A stretch of DNA of 64,000 nucleotides from Heterotrichella gracilis (GCA_032358255.1 JAULBX010022186.1:124001-188000), one strand, 5' to 3'. Shown: positions 44,759 to 55,104, counted from the first letter of the stretch. The notes: generated by a model not told the origin, from the sequence alone. Numbers and translations are program-made.

Positions 44759-46237
44759 TTAATAAGCTCTGGCAAATAAGACCCTTTGCGCGCTGGGTTT
44801 TCCGCTGTAAATACATACACCGTTCTCCAACGGGTTATTTAATGGAATGCAACGAATGGTTGCCTTTGTTTCATTCTTTATTTTTTCTTCAGTTTCAGGA
44901 GTGCCATCCCAATGCGCTAAAACAAAACCGGCTTTTTCATCCAATACTTTTTTAAACTCATCGTACGATTCAACTTTGCGTGTATTAGCCTTTGTTCTTT
45001 CAAGGGCTTTTGTGTAAAGATTTGTTTGAATATCCTCAAGCAATTTCGCAACGTATACTTCAACTTCCTCCATTTTAATGACCTCTTTGCTTAAAAGATC
45101 GCGGCGCGCTACTTCTACAGTGCCGTTGGCAAGATCTCTTTCGCCAATTGCAATGCGCACCGGAGTACCTTTTAATTCATGTTCGGCAAATTTAAAACCC
45201 GGACGTTGCGAATCGCGGTTATCGTATTTTACGGATATATTTTTTGCCTGAAGTTTTGCTTTAAGTGAATTAGCAAATTCATTTATTTTATTTAGACCTT
45301 CTTCGGTCTTGTAAATAGGTACAATAACTACTTGTGTAGGCGCTAATTTTGGTGGAATAACAAGACCATGGTTATCACTATGGCTCATAATTAAAGCACC
45401 CATTAAACGTGTACTAACGCCCCAGCTTGTAGCCCAAACATAATCTAATTTACCTTCTTTATTAGCGAATTTTACATCAAATGCTTTGGCAAAATTCTGA
45501 CCCAAAAAGTGAGAGGTGCCGGCCTGTAAGGCTTTACCATCCTGCATAAGGGCTTCAATAGTATAAGTATCATCGGCGCCCGCAAAACGCTCGTTAGGCG
45601 TTTTAAAACCTTTAATAACGGGCATTGCCATCCAGTTCTCTACAAAGTCAGCATACACTTCCAACATTCTTTTCGATTCTTCAATGGCTTCTTCCTTAGT
45701 CTCGTGAGCTGTATGTCCTTCCTGCCACAAAAATTCGGCAGTACGTAAAAACAAACGCGTACGCATTTCCCAACGCACCACATTGGCCCATTGGTTTATC
45801 AATAAAGGCAGATCGCGGTAACTTTGGATCCAGCCTTTGTATGTATTCCATATAATAGCTTCGCTGGTAGGACGAACGATCAGTTCTTCTTCAAGTTTTG
45901 CCTCGGGGTCAACAATTAATTTACCTGGATTTTGAGGATCGGTCTTTAACCGGTAATGCGTTACAACAGCGCATTCTTTTGCAAAGCCTTCTGCATTTTT
46001 TTCTTCTGCTTCAAATAAGCTTTTTGGAATAAATAAAGGAAAATAAGCATTTACATGCCCTGTATCTTTAAACATTTTATCTAATGTTTGTTGCATTTTC
46101 TCCCAAATGGCGTAACCATGCGGCTTAATAACCATACAACCTCGAACGGCACTATGGTCTGCCATGTCTGCTTCAACAACAATATCATTGTACCATTTAC
46201 TGTAATCTTGCTCTTGTGGTGTAATAACCTTGCTCAT
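44759..46237 (-). CDS. proS: Prolyl-tRNA synthetase, archaeal/eukaryal type
   Basis: 492 residues, class II. Starts directly with the catalytic core ([33 protein letters not shown]), has no editing (INS) domain, and motif 2 and 3 segments [33 protein letters not shown] and [21 protein letters not shown]. The C-terminal anticodon-binding and extra zinc-like domain end [18 protein letters not shown]. This is the ProS type 3/archaeal form used by Bacteroidota. The upstream leader on the minus strand is AT-rich without a Shine-Dalgarno sequence. Confidence 0.96.
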   Translation of the reverse strand: MSKVITPQEQDYSKWYNDIVVEADMADHSAVRGCMVIKPHGYAIWEKMQQTLDKMFKDTGHVNAYFPLFIPKSLFEAEEKNAEGFAKECAVVTHYRLKTDPQNPGKLIVDPEAKLEEELIVRPTSEAIIWNTYKGWIQSYRDLPLLINQWANVVRWEMRTRLFLRTAEFLWQEGHTAHETKEEAIEESKRMLEVYADFVENWMAMPVIKGFKTPNERFAGADDTYTIEALMQDGKALQAGTSHFLGQNFAKAFDVKFANKEGKLDYVWATSWGVSTRLMGALIMSHSDNHGLVIPPKLAPTQVVIVPIYKTEEGLNKINEFANSLKAKLQAKNISVKYDNRDSQRPGFKFAEHELKGTPVRIAIGERDLANGTVEVARRDLLSKEVIKMEEVEVYVAKLLEDIQTNLYTKALERTKANTRKVESYDEFKKVLDEKAGFVLAHWDGTPETEEKIKNETKATIRCIPLNNPLENGVCIYSGKPSAQRVLFARAY

Positions 46238-46376
46238 AAATCAATTTAGTTCTATTAAACATTTTATCTGTTTATAATTTAACTGATAAAAAATGTAAAA
46301 ATTAAAATTAATAGCTTGTTTTTGCGTAAATTTACTTAAAATCTCCGCAATATTATTAACTATTAAAAAATTTGCG

Positions 46377-47753
46377 ATGAAAAAATTCTTAGTCCCAGTA
46401 GCTCTTTTTGCACTAATTTTCAGTTCGTGTAAAACCTCCCAGATCGCTTCTTATAACGACGACATTTATACAAGTCCGTCGGAAGAAAAACGATTAGCAA
46501 AAATTGCTGCGGAGCAAAGAGCAAAAAAAGAAGCGGAGGAAAAACAAAAACAGGAAGAAGCTGCTTTGGCGCAAAAAGCTAAAGATGATGCTAATCCTTA
46601 TTATCAGGATCCGCAATATAATTCAGACGATTATTACGATTACAAATATGCTTCACAAATGCGCCGTTTTAACAACCCGGTGTCAGGCGTAGGCTATTAT
46701 GATAATTACTATACCAATTCTTACATGTATAACCAGAATCCATATAGTTATGGCTCTAGTATTTATGGTTCATACAATTATTTTATGCCATCCAATCAAT
46801 TTAATAATTACAGTAGCGGACTTTCATTAGTTTTTAGTACCGGTAATTATTATGGTAATGGCGGTTATGGTTACGGTGGTAATTATGGCGGTTATTATGG
46901 CTGCAATAATCCATATTGGGGAAATCCATATTACAACCCGTATTATAATCCTTATTTTAGTCAGGGTTTGTGTGGTTATCCTTCTTTTGGTAATTATGGA
47001 TACAATCCTTACTGGGCTGGATATTATAATGGTTACAACAATGGTTATTATAATGGTTCTAACTGGGGTTATTATAACAGTTATGATGTTAACAGTTCTT
47101 ATAGTCATGCCTCATATGGCCCAAGAGGCAGTAATGGTGGCGGTAACGGACATCGTAAGAGCACACCGGGTATGTCGGTTGATGAGGCGAGCGCCCGCCA
47201 GCAATTCATTAACGATGTTGCAGTAAAACAAGAAACTACTCCAAAATTTACAGATGTGCCACGTAAGAAATTAAGTAATACGCCTGTCGAGAATTTTGGC
47301 AACAATCAAATTACTACTGAGACTAAGGGAGGAAATACAACACCGCGCGGAAATTCTACATTAGGAAATACGCCTTCTAAGAATGAGTCAATACCAGTAA
47401 GAAATACGCCAAAAGAAGAAACAGGTTTTTGGCCAAATTTTGGTTTAGGTAACACAAATACTAACACCAATAACAACCCGGTAAAAAATACCAGCACTCC
47501 GATCGAGAATACCAATACCGGTAAGCCTATTAGAAATAGTGGTGTACTTGAAAATAATAATTCAGGTTCGGGTAAAAACCAGGGTTCATCTTTCGATCCT
47601 AATAGCAATTCCAGCGGCTCAGGTCGTAATCAGGGCAGTAGTTTTGAGGTTCCAAGTAATTCTAACTCTAATAGTGGCGGCAGTAATAGCAGTGGCAGCG
47701 GATCATCAAGTCCAAGAAATTCAAATAGCGGAGGCGGTAACCGTCCAAGATAA
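46377..47753 (+). CDS. Lipoprotein with Tyr/Gly/Asn-rich low-complexity domain
   Basis: 458 residues. Lipobox LIFSSCK, then a Lys/Glu/Ala-rich coiled segment (about 35-70), then a long region (about 80-240) almost free of hydrophobic aliphatics and built of Tyr, Asn, Gly and Ser (for example GNGGYGYGGNYGGYYG), and a C-terminal Asn/Ser/Gly/Thr tail (about 320-458) with no recognisable fold. A prion-like or adhesive surface polymer is suggested by composition. Six bases before the downstream OMPP1-like gene: co-transcribed. No homologue family recalled. Confidence 0.7.
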   Translation: MKKFLVPVALFALIFSSCKTSQIASYNDDIYTSPSEEKRLAKIAAEQRAKKEAEEKQKQEEAALAQKAKDDANPYYQDPQYNSDDYYDYKYASQMRRFNNPVSGVGYYDNYYTNSYMYNQNPYSYGSSIYGSYNYFMPSNQFNNYSSGLSLVFSTGNYYGNGGYGYGGNYGGYYGCNNPYWGNPYYNPYYNPYFSQGLCGYPSFGNYGYNPYWAGYYNGYNNGYYNGSNWGYYNSYDVNSSYSHASYGPRGSNGGGNGHRKSTPGMSVDEASARQQFINDVAVKQETTPKFTDVPRKKLSNTPVENFGNNQITTETKGGNTTPRGNSTLGNTPSKNESIPVRNTPKEETGFWPNFGLGNTNTNTNNNPVKNTSTPIENTNTGKPIRNSGVLENNNSGSGKNQGSSFDPNSNSSGSGRNQGSSFEVPSNSNSNSGGSNSSGSGSSSPRNSNSGGGNRPR

Positions 47754-47758
47754 TTATT

Positions 47759-49288
47759 ATGTATCGTATTAAATTTTTATTCGGCCTTTTAATTTTAGGT
47801 TTGAATGGTCATTCACAGAATGACGTAGACGCTATTCGTTATTCACGTTATGGCATAAACGGATCTTCACGCTTTGTTGCAATGGGTGGCGCCTTTGGCG
47901 CTATTGGTGCTGATCTTAGCTGTGCAGCATATAATCCTGCAGGTTTAGGCCTTTACAGAAGAGGAGAAATAACTTTTTCTGGTGGTTTAAGAACAACCAA
48001 TAATGAAGGAACTCTTAATGGTAAATCCTCAACTATTTCAAACGCCGCTTTTGCATTTAATAATTTTGGAATTTTGGGTGGCTGGGCTGCAAAAAATGAT
48101 AAAGACAGTCGTAACATTATTTCTTTTACCAATTCGCAAACTCAGAATTTCCTTAATAAAACAAGGATGTCGGGCTATTCAAATAATAGTTCTATTTTAA
48201 AGGATATGGTTAATGTGGCCAATCAATCGTATGGTAACTTAAATAGTTTTTACGAAGGAATGGCTTACGATGTTTATTTATTGGATAATGATACGGTGAG
48301 CAAAACATACAATTCGTTAGTGGATACCAAGCGCGCGGTAAAACAAACCCGCGATATTGTAACATCTGGTAAAACAAACGAACTTAATTTTTCTTATGCT
48401 TACACGTATAAAGATGAATTTTATTTTGGTGTGAGCCTAGGTTTGCCAAGATTAGAGTACACATCAACCACAACGCATAACGAGGTGGATGATAAAGATA
48501 GTATGAAGATCGGTTATACATCACCAAACACTTATACAACAACTTATCTTCAACAACCTACAAATTTGCACTCCGATTATTATGACCTTGGAGGTTTTAA
48601 TAGTTTAACTTATACAGAGTATTTTAAAACAAAAGGTAGTGGTGTTAATTTAAAGATCGGGGGAATTGCCCGTGTAAATGATAATTTCCGTTTGGGTCTT
48701 TATTATCATACACCAACTATTTATACTTTAAAAGATGAGTATTATAATTCAATGAGCGCTTCTTTTGATAAAAAAGTGGGTTCACCAATCTCTACAAAAG
48801 ATCCAAAAGATGGTGGCTATTTTAACTACACCATTATTACTCCTTCAAGATTAAGCGCCAATGCGGCCATTATTATTGGCAAAATAGCGGCTGTTGGTAT
48901 TGATTATGAAATGGTAAATTACAAGAATGCATCTTTAAGCAGCGGCGAGGTGGATGATTTTGCGGGTGTTAATACCGTAATTAAAAATAAGTATTCTCCT
49001 GGTCATAACATCCGTGTAGGCACCGAATTTAATGTGAAACCTGTTATGCTCCGTGTAGGTTACAACATGCAGGGCAGTCCGTTTGGCGACGTTTTTAGCG
49101 GTAAATTTGTAAGAAATTCATTTTCAATTGGCGCGGGCTTCAGAACTAAGAACAATGTTTATTTTGACTTTGTTTGGGTAAAGACCTTAAGCACCGAAGA
49201 TTATTATTTCTTTAACACGCTGCCGCAAACGGCAACTGTAAAATATAATGCTACCAACGTTTCAGCCACGGTAGGCGTTAAATTTTAA
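47759..49288 (+). CDS. OMPP1/FadL-like outer-membrane transport protein
   Basis: 509 residues: signal peptide (about 1-20), then GSSRFVAMGGAFGAIGADLSCAAYNPAGLGLYRRGE, the N-terminal hatch signature of the OMPP1/FadL/TodX family (A-GGA...D-S...NPAGL), and beta-strand pattern to the final VGVKF. Family members pass hydrophobic compounds through the outer membrane. Co-transcribed with the low-complexity lipoprotein five bases upstream. Confidence 0.82.
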   Translation: MYRIKFLFGLLILGLNGHSQNDVDAIRYSRYGINGSSRFVAMGGAFGAIGADLSCAAYNPAGLGLYRRGEITFSGGLRTTNNEGTLNGKSSTISNAAFAFNNFGILGGWAAKNDKDSRNIISFTNSQTQNFLNKTRMSGYSNNSSILKDMVNVANQSYGNLNSFYEGMAYDVYLLDNDTVSKTYNSLVDTKRAVKQTRDIVTSGKTNELNFSYAYTYKDEFYFGVSLGLPRLEYTSTTTHNEVDDKDSMKIGYTSPNTYTTTYLQQPTNLHSDYYDLGGFNSLTYTEYFKTKGSGVNLKIGGIARVNDNFRLGLYYHTPTIYTLKDEYYNSMSASFDKKVGSPISTKDPKDGGYFNYTIITPSRLSANAAIIIGKIAAVGIDYEMVNYKNASLSSGEVDDFAGVNTVIKNKYSPGHNIRVGTEFNVKPVMLRVGYNMQGSPFGDVFSGKFVRNSFSIGAGFRTKNNVYFDFVWVKTLSTEDYYFFNTLPQTATVKYNATNVSATVGVKF

Positions 49289-49362
49289 TTTTTTTACGGA
49301 ATACTATCTTTTTGAACAATTAATCTTTACATTTAAATTCTTAATATTTTAAGGATTTAATT

Positions 49363-50316
49363 ATGAGTAAAAAGATATTGGCAAACGACGGCATTGATGC
49401 TGTTGGAAAAGGTTTACTGGAAAAAGCAGGTTTTACAGTTGTAACAGAAAAAGTTGAACAAGCTAACATTGCATCTGAAATTAACGACAAAGGTTATGTT
49501 GCAGTTACTGTTCGCAGCGCTTCTAAAATAAGAAAAGATATTATTGATGCCTGTCCCGGCCTTAAGGTAATTGCCCGTGGCGGAGTGGGTATGGATAATA
49601 TTGATGTGGAGTATGCCAAGTCAAAAGGTATTAACGTAATTAATACACCGGCCGCGTCAAGCAACTCGGTAGCAGAATTGGTGTTTGCTCATTTATTTAA
49701 TGCGGCACGTTTTTTATACGATAGTAATCGCCAGATGCCAAACAGCGGCGAAGATAAATTTGACGACCTTAAGAAAAAATACGCAAAAGGTATTGAGTTA
49801 AGAGGTAAGACCATGGGTATTGTTGGTTTTGGAAGGATAGGCCAAACTGTTGCAAAGATGGCGTTAGGTTTAGGAATGAAGGTTTTAGCCTTTGATCCCT
49901 TTGTCACAGATGCTAAAATAGATATTGAAATTGATGGCAATGAAAAAGCGGCCTCCGTAAGTATCAAAACCGTTGGCATGGATAAGGTCATTCAAAATTC
50001 AGATTATATTACTTTTCATGTACCGGGTGGTAAATTAATTACACGTCACGAAATTGCTTCTATGAAAAATGGCGTGATACTAATAAATACAGCCCGTGGT
50101 GGTGTAATAAACGAAGATGATCTTTTAGAAGCATTGAACAGCGGTAAAGTAGCGCATGCTTGTTTAGATGTATTCGAGAACGAGCCGCGCCCGTCGATTG
50201 CTATTTTAAAACATCCAAAAATTTCGTTAACCCCACACATTGGTGCTGCAACCAACGAAGCACAGGAACGCATTGGTGTTGAGCTGGCGGAAAAATTAAT
50301 TGAAGCGTTAAAGTAG
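49363..50316 (+). CDS. serA: D-3-phosphoglycerate dehydrogenase-like enzyme
   Basis: 317 residues of the D-isomer 2-hydroxyacid dehydrogenase family. NAD loop GFGRIG (155-160), catalytic Arg245 (TARGGVI), Glu274 (VFENEP) and His292 (PHIGAAT). No ACT domain, so the enzyme lacks the serine feedback site of E. coli SerA. Likely catalyses the first step of serine synthesis; a DUF1015 gene follows, a neighbour commonly seen next to serA/serC in Bacteroidota. serC is not in the window. Confidence 0.88.
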   Translation: MSKKILANDGIDAVGKGLLEKAGFTVVTEKVEQANIASEINDKGYVAVTVRSASKIRKDIIDACPGLKVIARGGVGMDNIDVEYAKSKGINVINTPAASSNSVAELVFAHLFNAARFLYDSNRQMPNSGEDKFDDLKKKYAKGIELRGKTMGIVGFGRIGQTVAKMALGLGMKVLAFDPFVTDAKIDIEIDGNEKAASVSIKTVGMDKVIQNSDYITFHVPGGKLITRHEIASMKNGVILINTARGGVINEDDLLEALNSGKVAHACLDVFENEPRPSIAILKHPKISLTPHIGAATNEAQERIGVELAEKLIEALK

Positions 50317-50397
50317 TAATTAGCGAAAAGCGAATAGTTAATAGATCAAAAACTAAAACTATCCTGCTAACTAATCTCTATTAACTAATAACTAGAT
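50317..50397. repeat. Spacer of AGCGAATAGTTAATAG type
   Basis: The 81-base gap has TTAGCGAAAAGCGAATAGTT followed by further near-copies of TTAATAG/CTATTAACTA. The gap between mksE and mksB (39101-39162, minus strand) has the same style (AATAGCGAATAGTAATT). Such spacers probably belong to a dispersed family of post-stop sequences. Confidence 0.4.
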
Positions 50398-51648
50398 ATG
50401 GCAACAGTTCTCCCTTTTAAAGGCTTAAGGCCAACCAACGATAAGGTACACCTGGTAGCTTCGCGTAGTGTGGATGGTTATAATCCTGCCGAACTAAAAG
50501 AAAAATTAGCGGGTAATCCTTTTACCTTTTTGCATGTTATTAATCCCGATTTTGATGATGGTGTTAGAACAAAACCCGGATCGAAAGAAAGATTGGTAAA
50601 AGTAAAACGCCGGTTTAAATCGTTTATTAAAGAAAAGATCTTTCAGCGCGACGAAAAGCCGGCTTATTATATTTACCGTCAAATAAAGAATAATATAGAG
50701 TTCATTGGCATCATAGGTTGCACCAGCATTGATGACTATATGAATGGCGTGATAAAAATTCACGAACAAACGATCACACAGCGTGAAGAAAAATTAAAAG
50801 ATTATTTAGAGGTTTGCGAATTTAATGCTGAACCTGTGTTGTTCTGTTATCCCAACGATACGGCTTTGGATAATTTAATTTCAGATATTTCAAAAGCTGT
50901 GCCGCATTATGATTTTACTACAACCGATAAAGTGCGTCACACCTTATGGGTATTAAGCGATACAAAAAATGTAGATCTTGTTTCAAAACGTTTTTCTGCG
51001 ATCCCGAGCATTTATATTGCCGACGGGCATCACCGCTCTGCTTCATCTGCTTTGTTAGGTAACATAAAACGTAAAGCCAAAAAAAATTATACAGGTAAAG
51101 AAGCGTTTAATTATTATTTGGGTGTTTTCTTTTCAGAAACACAATTAAAAATTTACGATTACAACCGTGTTGTAAAGGACCTTAATAATCTGACGGTAAA
51201 GGAGCTGCTTCAAAAATTAGCAGACAAATTTGAGGTAAAAGAAATAAAAGAAACTATATATAAACCAGCAAAGAAGCATGAGATAAGCATGTATGCTGAT
51301 GGGAAATGGTATTCGCTCATGTGTAAAAAAGGAACCTACAATAGCGATGACCCGGTTGGAAGTTTAGATGCATCTATTTTAACAGAGCATATTTTATCGC
51401 CTTTATTTGGCATTCACGATCTTAAAATTGATAAACGTATTGGATTTATTCCCGGCATTAAAGGCCCCGAAGCTCTTAAGAAATCTGTTGATGAAGACAA
51501 AGCAGAAGTGGCTTTTGGCTTGTATCCGGTAACCATGGATCATTTAAAATGGATCGCTGATACAAATAACATTATGCCGCCAAAATCTACCTGGGTAGAA
51601 CCAAAAATGCGCAGTGGATTGGTGATCTATAGTTTTGAAGATGAATAA
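50398..51648 (+). CDS. DUF1015 family protein
   Basis: 416 residues, soluble. Contains the DUF1015 signature region LWVLSDTKNVDLV, IADGHHRSASSALL (around residue 210) and LDASILTEHILSPLFGI. The family is widely placed beside serine-synthesis genes and is of unknown function, sometimes proposed as a HipA-like or phosphatase-like partner. It stands 81 bases after the serA-like gene. The stop overlaps the start of the DUF418 gene by eight bases. Confidence 0.85.
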   Translation: MATVLPFKGLRPTNDKVHLVASRSVDGYNPAELKEKLAGNPFTFLHVINPDFDDGVRTKPGSKERLVKVKRRFKSFIKEKIFQRDEKPAYYIYRQIKNNIEFIGIIGCTSIDDYMNGVIKIHEQTITQREEKLKDYLEVCEFNAEPVLFCYPNDTALDNLISDISKAVPHYDFTTTDKVRHTLWVLSDTKNVDLVSKRFSAIPSIYIADGHHRSASSALLGNIKRKAKKNYTGKEAFNYYLGVFFSETQLKIYDYNRVVKDLNNLTVKELLQKLADKFEVKEIKETIYKPAKKHEISMYADGKWYSLMCKKGTYNSDDPVGSLDASILTEHILSPLFGIHDLKIDKRIGFIPGIKGPEALKKSVDEDKAEVAFGLYPVTMDHLKWIADTNNIMPPKSTWVEPKMRSGLVIYSFEDE

Positions 51649-52954
51649 CCCTGTAAGTTCAAGAATATATCATTTAGACGTGCTTCGTGGATTTGCCATA
51701 CTTGGCATATTGCTTATGAATATTCCTGATTTTGCAATTTTAGATTGGCAAAATTCAATTCCACCTATATTTGAAGGACGTAATAACCTCAATTTTTTTA
51801 GTTGGGAATTTTCTTATATATTTTTGGATGGTAAAATGCGCGGCATACTTTCTATTTTGTTCGGCGCATCTATTTTATTGTTTACTGGAAAAACTGAGAC
51901 ACAATTTGGTTTATCAACCATTAAAGCATATTACCGACGGATGTTTTGGTTACTAATGATCTGTCTTTTTACTTGTTATTTATTCTTTTGCTTTACGACG
52001 ATTTTATCTGAGTATGCTTTGTGTGGAATGTTGCTTTATTTTTTAAGAAATTTAAATTACAAATGGCTCCTTGGTTTGGGTGTTATTTGTTTAGGCATTT
52101 TTTCGTTTTTGTCCGGAGAAGGTTATGAAGTGAGAAAAGAAAGGCGTGAAAATTATAACATTGCAATCGTACATAAAAAAGAAGGAAAATTAGATAGCGC
52201 CGACTTAAAATCAATTGCTCAATGGGATGCAAGAGGCCAACAAATCCGTGATGCTGCAGTGGATGCCTTCGATTATTCGAAAACACAGATAGAAACCGTT
52301 AATTCCGGTTATTTAAATATGTTTCCTGTAATTGCATTAATGGCTACTGACGAGCTAATTTCTGCACTGCCTGTTGGAATTTTGGAAACACTCGGCACTA
52401 TATTAATTGGTATGGCTCTTTTTAAAACCAGGTACTTAAAAGGAGAATTAAAAACTATTTTTTATTTGATATCAGGAATGATTTTTTTGATAGCTGGCGC
52501 TCTTTTAACGCATTTGCTTTTTAAAACTTTCAACATATTAATTAGTGATCTGTCTGGCAATAAATATGATCTTGTAAATTTTAATTCGAGTTACTTTGAG
52601 CAAACAGCCCGTTTACTTTTAATATTTGGGTACATTTCAATATTTATCTTTTTTGTAAAAAAAGGAATCCTCAAATTTGTAACCACACCTTTACAGTCAG
52701 TTGGTAAAATGGCCATATCAAATTATATTTTTCAAAATTTTATGTTTACGATCATCTTTTTTGGTTATGGATTAGGTCTTTATCAATCATTAGAGCGATA
52801 TCAACTTTTTTTAGTTGCTTTTATTCTCTGGACCATTCAAATTATCTTCTCAGTTCAATGGCTTAAACGTTTTCAAATTGGCCCAATTGAATGGATATGG
52901 CGCTCACTTATTTATTGGCGCAAAATGCCCCTTAAAAGGGTTGTACACTTATGA
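51641..52954 (+). CDS. DUF418 membrane protein
   Basis: 437 residues from ATG 51641. Opens with RIYHLDVLRGFAILGILLMNI (DUF418/COG2311 signature), about ten membrane segments, and a soluble loop between residues 160 and 220. Ends in the DUF418 C-terminal motif GPIEWIWRSLIYW. Function unknown, suspected acyltransferase-like transporter. Overlaps DUF1015 by eight bases and the next gene by four (ATGA at 52951). Confidence 0.85.
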   Translation: MNNPVSSRIYHLDVLRGFAILGILLMNIPDFAILDWQNSIPPIFEGRNNLNFFSWEFSYIFLDGKMRGILSILFGASILLFTGKTETQFGLSTIKAYYRRMFWLLMICLFTCYLFFCFTTILSEYALCGMLLYFLRNLNYKWLLGLGVICLGIFSFLSGEGYEVRKERRENYNIAIVHKKEGKLDSADLKSIAQWDARGQQIRDAAVDAFDYSKTQIETVNSGYLNMFPVIALMATDELISALPVGILETLGTILIGMALFKTRYLKGELKTIFYLISGMIFLIAGALLTHLLFKTFNILISDLSGNKYDLVNFNSSYFEQTARLLLIFGYISIFIFFVKKGILKFVTTPLQSVGKMAISNYIFQNFMFTIIFFGYGLGLYQSLERYQLFLVAFILWTIQIIFSVQWLKRFQIGPIEWIWRSLIYWRKMPLKRVVHL

Positions 52955-53613
52955 TAGCAGAGAATTTAAATAAAATAAAAAATTCGTTACCACCTAACGT
53001 TACTTTGGTTGCCGTTTCTAAAACAAAACCAATAGAAATGATAATGGAGGCTTATGAAGCAGGGCAAAAAGACTTTGGCGAGAATTATGTGCAGGAGTTA
53101 GTTGATAAACACGAGCAATTACCCCAAGACATTCGCTGGCATTTTATTGGGCACTTGCAAAGCAATAAGGTAAAGCACATTGTTCCTTTTGTGCATTTAA
53201 TTCATGGAGTAGATAGTGTGAAATTATTGCAGGAAATAAATAAGCAAGCCTTAAAGAATGGCAAAACGGTTAATTGTTTATTGCAAATGTACATTGCGCA
53301 AGAAGAAACAAAATTCGGCTTTTCTTTTGAAGAGTGTGAATCGTTTTTGAGGTCGGAGTTATTTACGCAATTAAAAAATGTAAAGATCCTTGGCTTTATG
53401 GCAATGGCCAGCAATACCTATGATGAAAGCCAAATAAGAAAAGAGTTTCTTTCTTTAAAAGAATTTGCAATTAGTTCAAAATTCTTAGGTCTTGATACAC
53501 AAATCCTCAGTTATGGCATGAGCAGCGATTACAAAATTGCAATAGAAGAGGGGAGTACCATGATACGCATTGGTAGCAGTATTTTCGGCGAAAGAAATTA
53601 TAAACTCTTCTGA
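52951..53613 (+). CDS. yggS: YggS-type PLP homeostasis protein
   Basis: 220 residues, alanine-racemase-like TIM barrel. PLP-binding Lys24 in VAVSKTKP, FGENYVQEL, WHFIGHLQSNK and the GMSSDYKIAIEEGSTMIRIGSSIFG phosphate-binding C-terminus are all present. It buffers intracellular pyridoxal phosphate. Overlaps the DUF418 gene by an ATGA; an EamA gene follows after 16 bases. Confidence 0.93.
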   Translation: MIAENLNKIKNSLPPNVTLVAVSKTKPIEMIMEAYEAGQKDFGENYVQELVDKHEQLPQDIRWHFIGHLQSNKVKHIVPFVHLIHGVDSVKLLQEINKQALKNGKTVNCLLQMYIAQEETKFGFSFEECESFLRSELFTQLKNVKILGFMAMASNTYDESQIRKEFLSLKEFAISSKFLGLDTQILSYGMSSDYKIAIEEGSTMIRIGSSIFGERNYKLF

Positions 53614-53629
53614 TCACTCATCACTAAAT

Positions 53630-54571
53630 ATGTACGGCGAACTTATAGCTCTTTTAACCACCGTTTGCTGGAGTATTGGTATTTTTCCATTTACCGAAGC
53701 CGCCAACCGCTTTGGTACCGCCGCACTCAATCAATACCGTTTATTTTTAGCGTGGATCGTTATCTCCATTCTTTTATTAATATTTTATCCTCTAAATATT
53801 TCCGGATTATTTTGTCAGCCACAACCTTATCATTATTTATTTCTAGGCCTTTCTGGTATTATTGGTTTTAGTATTGGCGATTATTTTAGTTTTACTTCTT
53901 TCAGGATCCTTGGCCCAAAGTTAGGAAGTCTTTATACAACCATTGCTCCGGGATCTGCTTTGTTACTAGGTTTTTTGGTGTTGGGCCAAAAAATGAATTT
54001 CATTGGTATCATCGGCATTTTAATTACCATTGCTGGTGTAATTTGGTTAACGCTTTCTAAAAAAGATAAAGCTGCTTCTGAGAATGCCGGTTTTCACCGG
54101 AATAAAAAAGGTATCTTATTTGGTTTGCTTGGTGCACTGTGTCAGGGTACAGGCTTGGTATTATCAAAATTAGGAATGGATTATTATTCTGAAAAGCTTC
54201 CCACTCTTCATGCAGTTTGGATCCGTTTATTATTTGCTTTTGGCGCTGCTTTTTTCATTTCAATTATTACGGGTCGTATGAAAGCCAACTCTTTACCAAT
54301 ATTTAAAAATCAAAATAATGGTTTGCCTTATATGTTTGTTGGCACTCTGTTTGGCCCTGTGTTGGGCGTTTCTTTTTCTCTCATCGCCATTCAACACTTA
54401 CCTGTGGCTACAGCTCAAACAATTTTTGCCCTACTACCAATTGTTGTACTGCCAATAAATTATTTTTATTATAAAGAAAAAATAACCATTCAGGCAATTT
54501 TTGCCTGTGCTATTGCGGTTTTGGGAGTTTTTGTTTTAATTTGGAGAGATTCTCTTTATCAATGGATATAG
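53630..54571 (+). CDS. EamA/DMT-family transporter
   Basis: 313 residues from ATG 53630; an in-frame start at 53570 lies inside yggS and is rejected. Ten hydrophobic segments in two EamA repeats, the first starting LIALLTTVCWSIGIFPFTEAA and the second FGLLGALCQGTGLVLSKLG. Likely exports a small metabolite; substrate unknown. The stop overlaps the next gene by ten bases. Confidence 0.87.
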   Translation: MYGELIALLTTVCWSIGIFPFTEAANRFGTAALNQYRLFLAWIVISILLLIFYPLNISGLFCQPQPYHYLFLGLSGIIGFSIGDYFSFTSFRILGPKLGSLYTTIAPGSALLLGFLVLGQKMNFIGIIGILITIAGVIWLTLSKKDKAASENAGFHRNKKGILFGLLGALCQGTGLVLSKLGMDYYSEKLPTLHAVWIRLLFAFGAAFFISIITGRMKANSLPIFKNQNNGLPYMFVGTLFGPVLGVSFSLIAIQHLPVATAQTIFALLPIVVLPINYFYYKEKITIQAIFACAIAVLGVFVLIWRDSLYQWI

Positions 54572-55080
54572 AAAAACGATTAACTGCAGAGCATAGTAAA
54601 ACATTAACATTGGCCATTGTAAATTACGTTGGAGATGATAAAAAAAGATTTAAGATTTTAATGGATCTTTTTTTTAATGGCGAATACCGCATTACGCAGA
54701 GGGCAGCCTGGCCGTTGAGTTACGTGGTTATTGAACATCCAAAATTAGTTGCGCCATATCTGGCTAAACTCATTAAAAAATTAGATGAACCGGATAATCA
54801 TCCTGCCATTGCCCGCAATATCTTGCGCATGTTTGAGGAGATTGAGATACCAGAAAAGTATGAAGGCGCTTTGGTAGAAAGTTGTTTCAGATATTTGGTC
54901 TCTGCCGAAAGTCCTATTGCTATTAAAGCCTTTGCTATTACCGTTGCTTCGCGTATCTGTAAAAAATATCCCGAGTTAAAAAATGAATTACGTTTGCATT
55001 TAGAGCACATGCAAAATTATCCAATGCCCCCTGCGATTAAAGTGAGGATAAGAAATGCATTTAAAGAATTAAATACATAG
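54562..55080 (+). CDS. HEAT-like helical repeat protein, unknown function
   Basis: 172 residues from ATG 54562. Alpha-helical with paired helices suggestive of HEAT repeats (RAAWPLSYVVIEHPKLVAPYLAKLI, SPIAIKAFAITVASRICKKYPELKNELRLHLEHM). No signal peptide. Overlap with the EamA stop implies coupled translation. Not identified. Confidence 0.65.
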   Translation: MDIEKRLTAEHSKTLTLAIVNYVGDDKKRFKILMDLFFNGEYRITQRAAWPLSYVVIEHPKLVAPYLAKLIKKLDEPDNHPAIARNILRMFEEIEIPEKYEGALVESCFRYLVSAESPIAIKAFAITVASRICKKYPELKNELRLHLEHMQNYPMPPAIKVRIRNAFKELNT

Positions 55081-55104
55081 GTTATTTCTATGTTAACTAT
55101 ATTA

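Noticed and set aside
46827-47608. Several long open frames on the opposite strand and in other frames of the Tyr/Asn/Gly-rich gene
   Set aside because: They arise from the low-complexity codon pattern; they have no signal, motif or start context, and the lipoprotein frame has a lipobox.
46377-47753. A CRISPR array or tandem DNA repeat
   Set aside because: The periodicity is amino-acid composition (Tyr/Gly/Asn codons), not equal-length DNA repeats with spacers.
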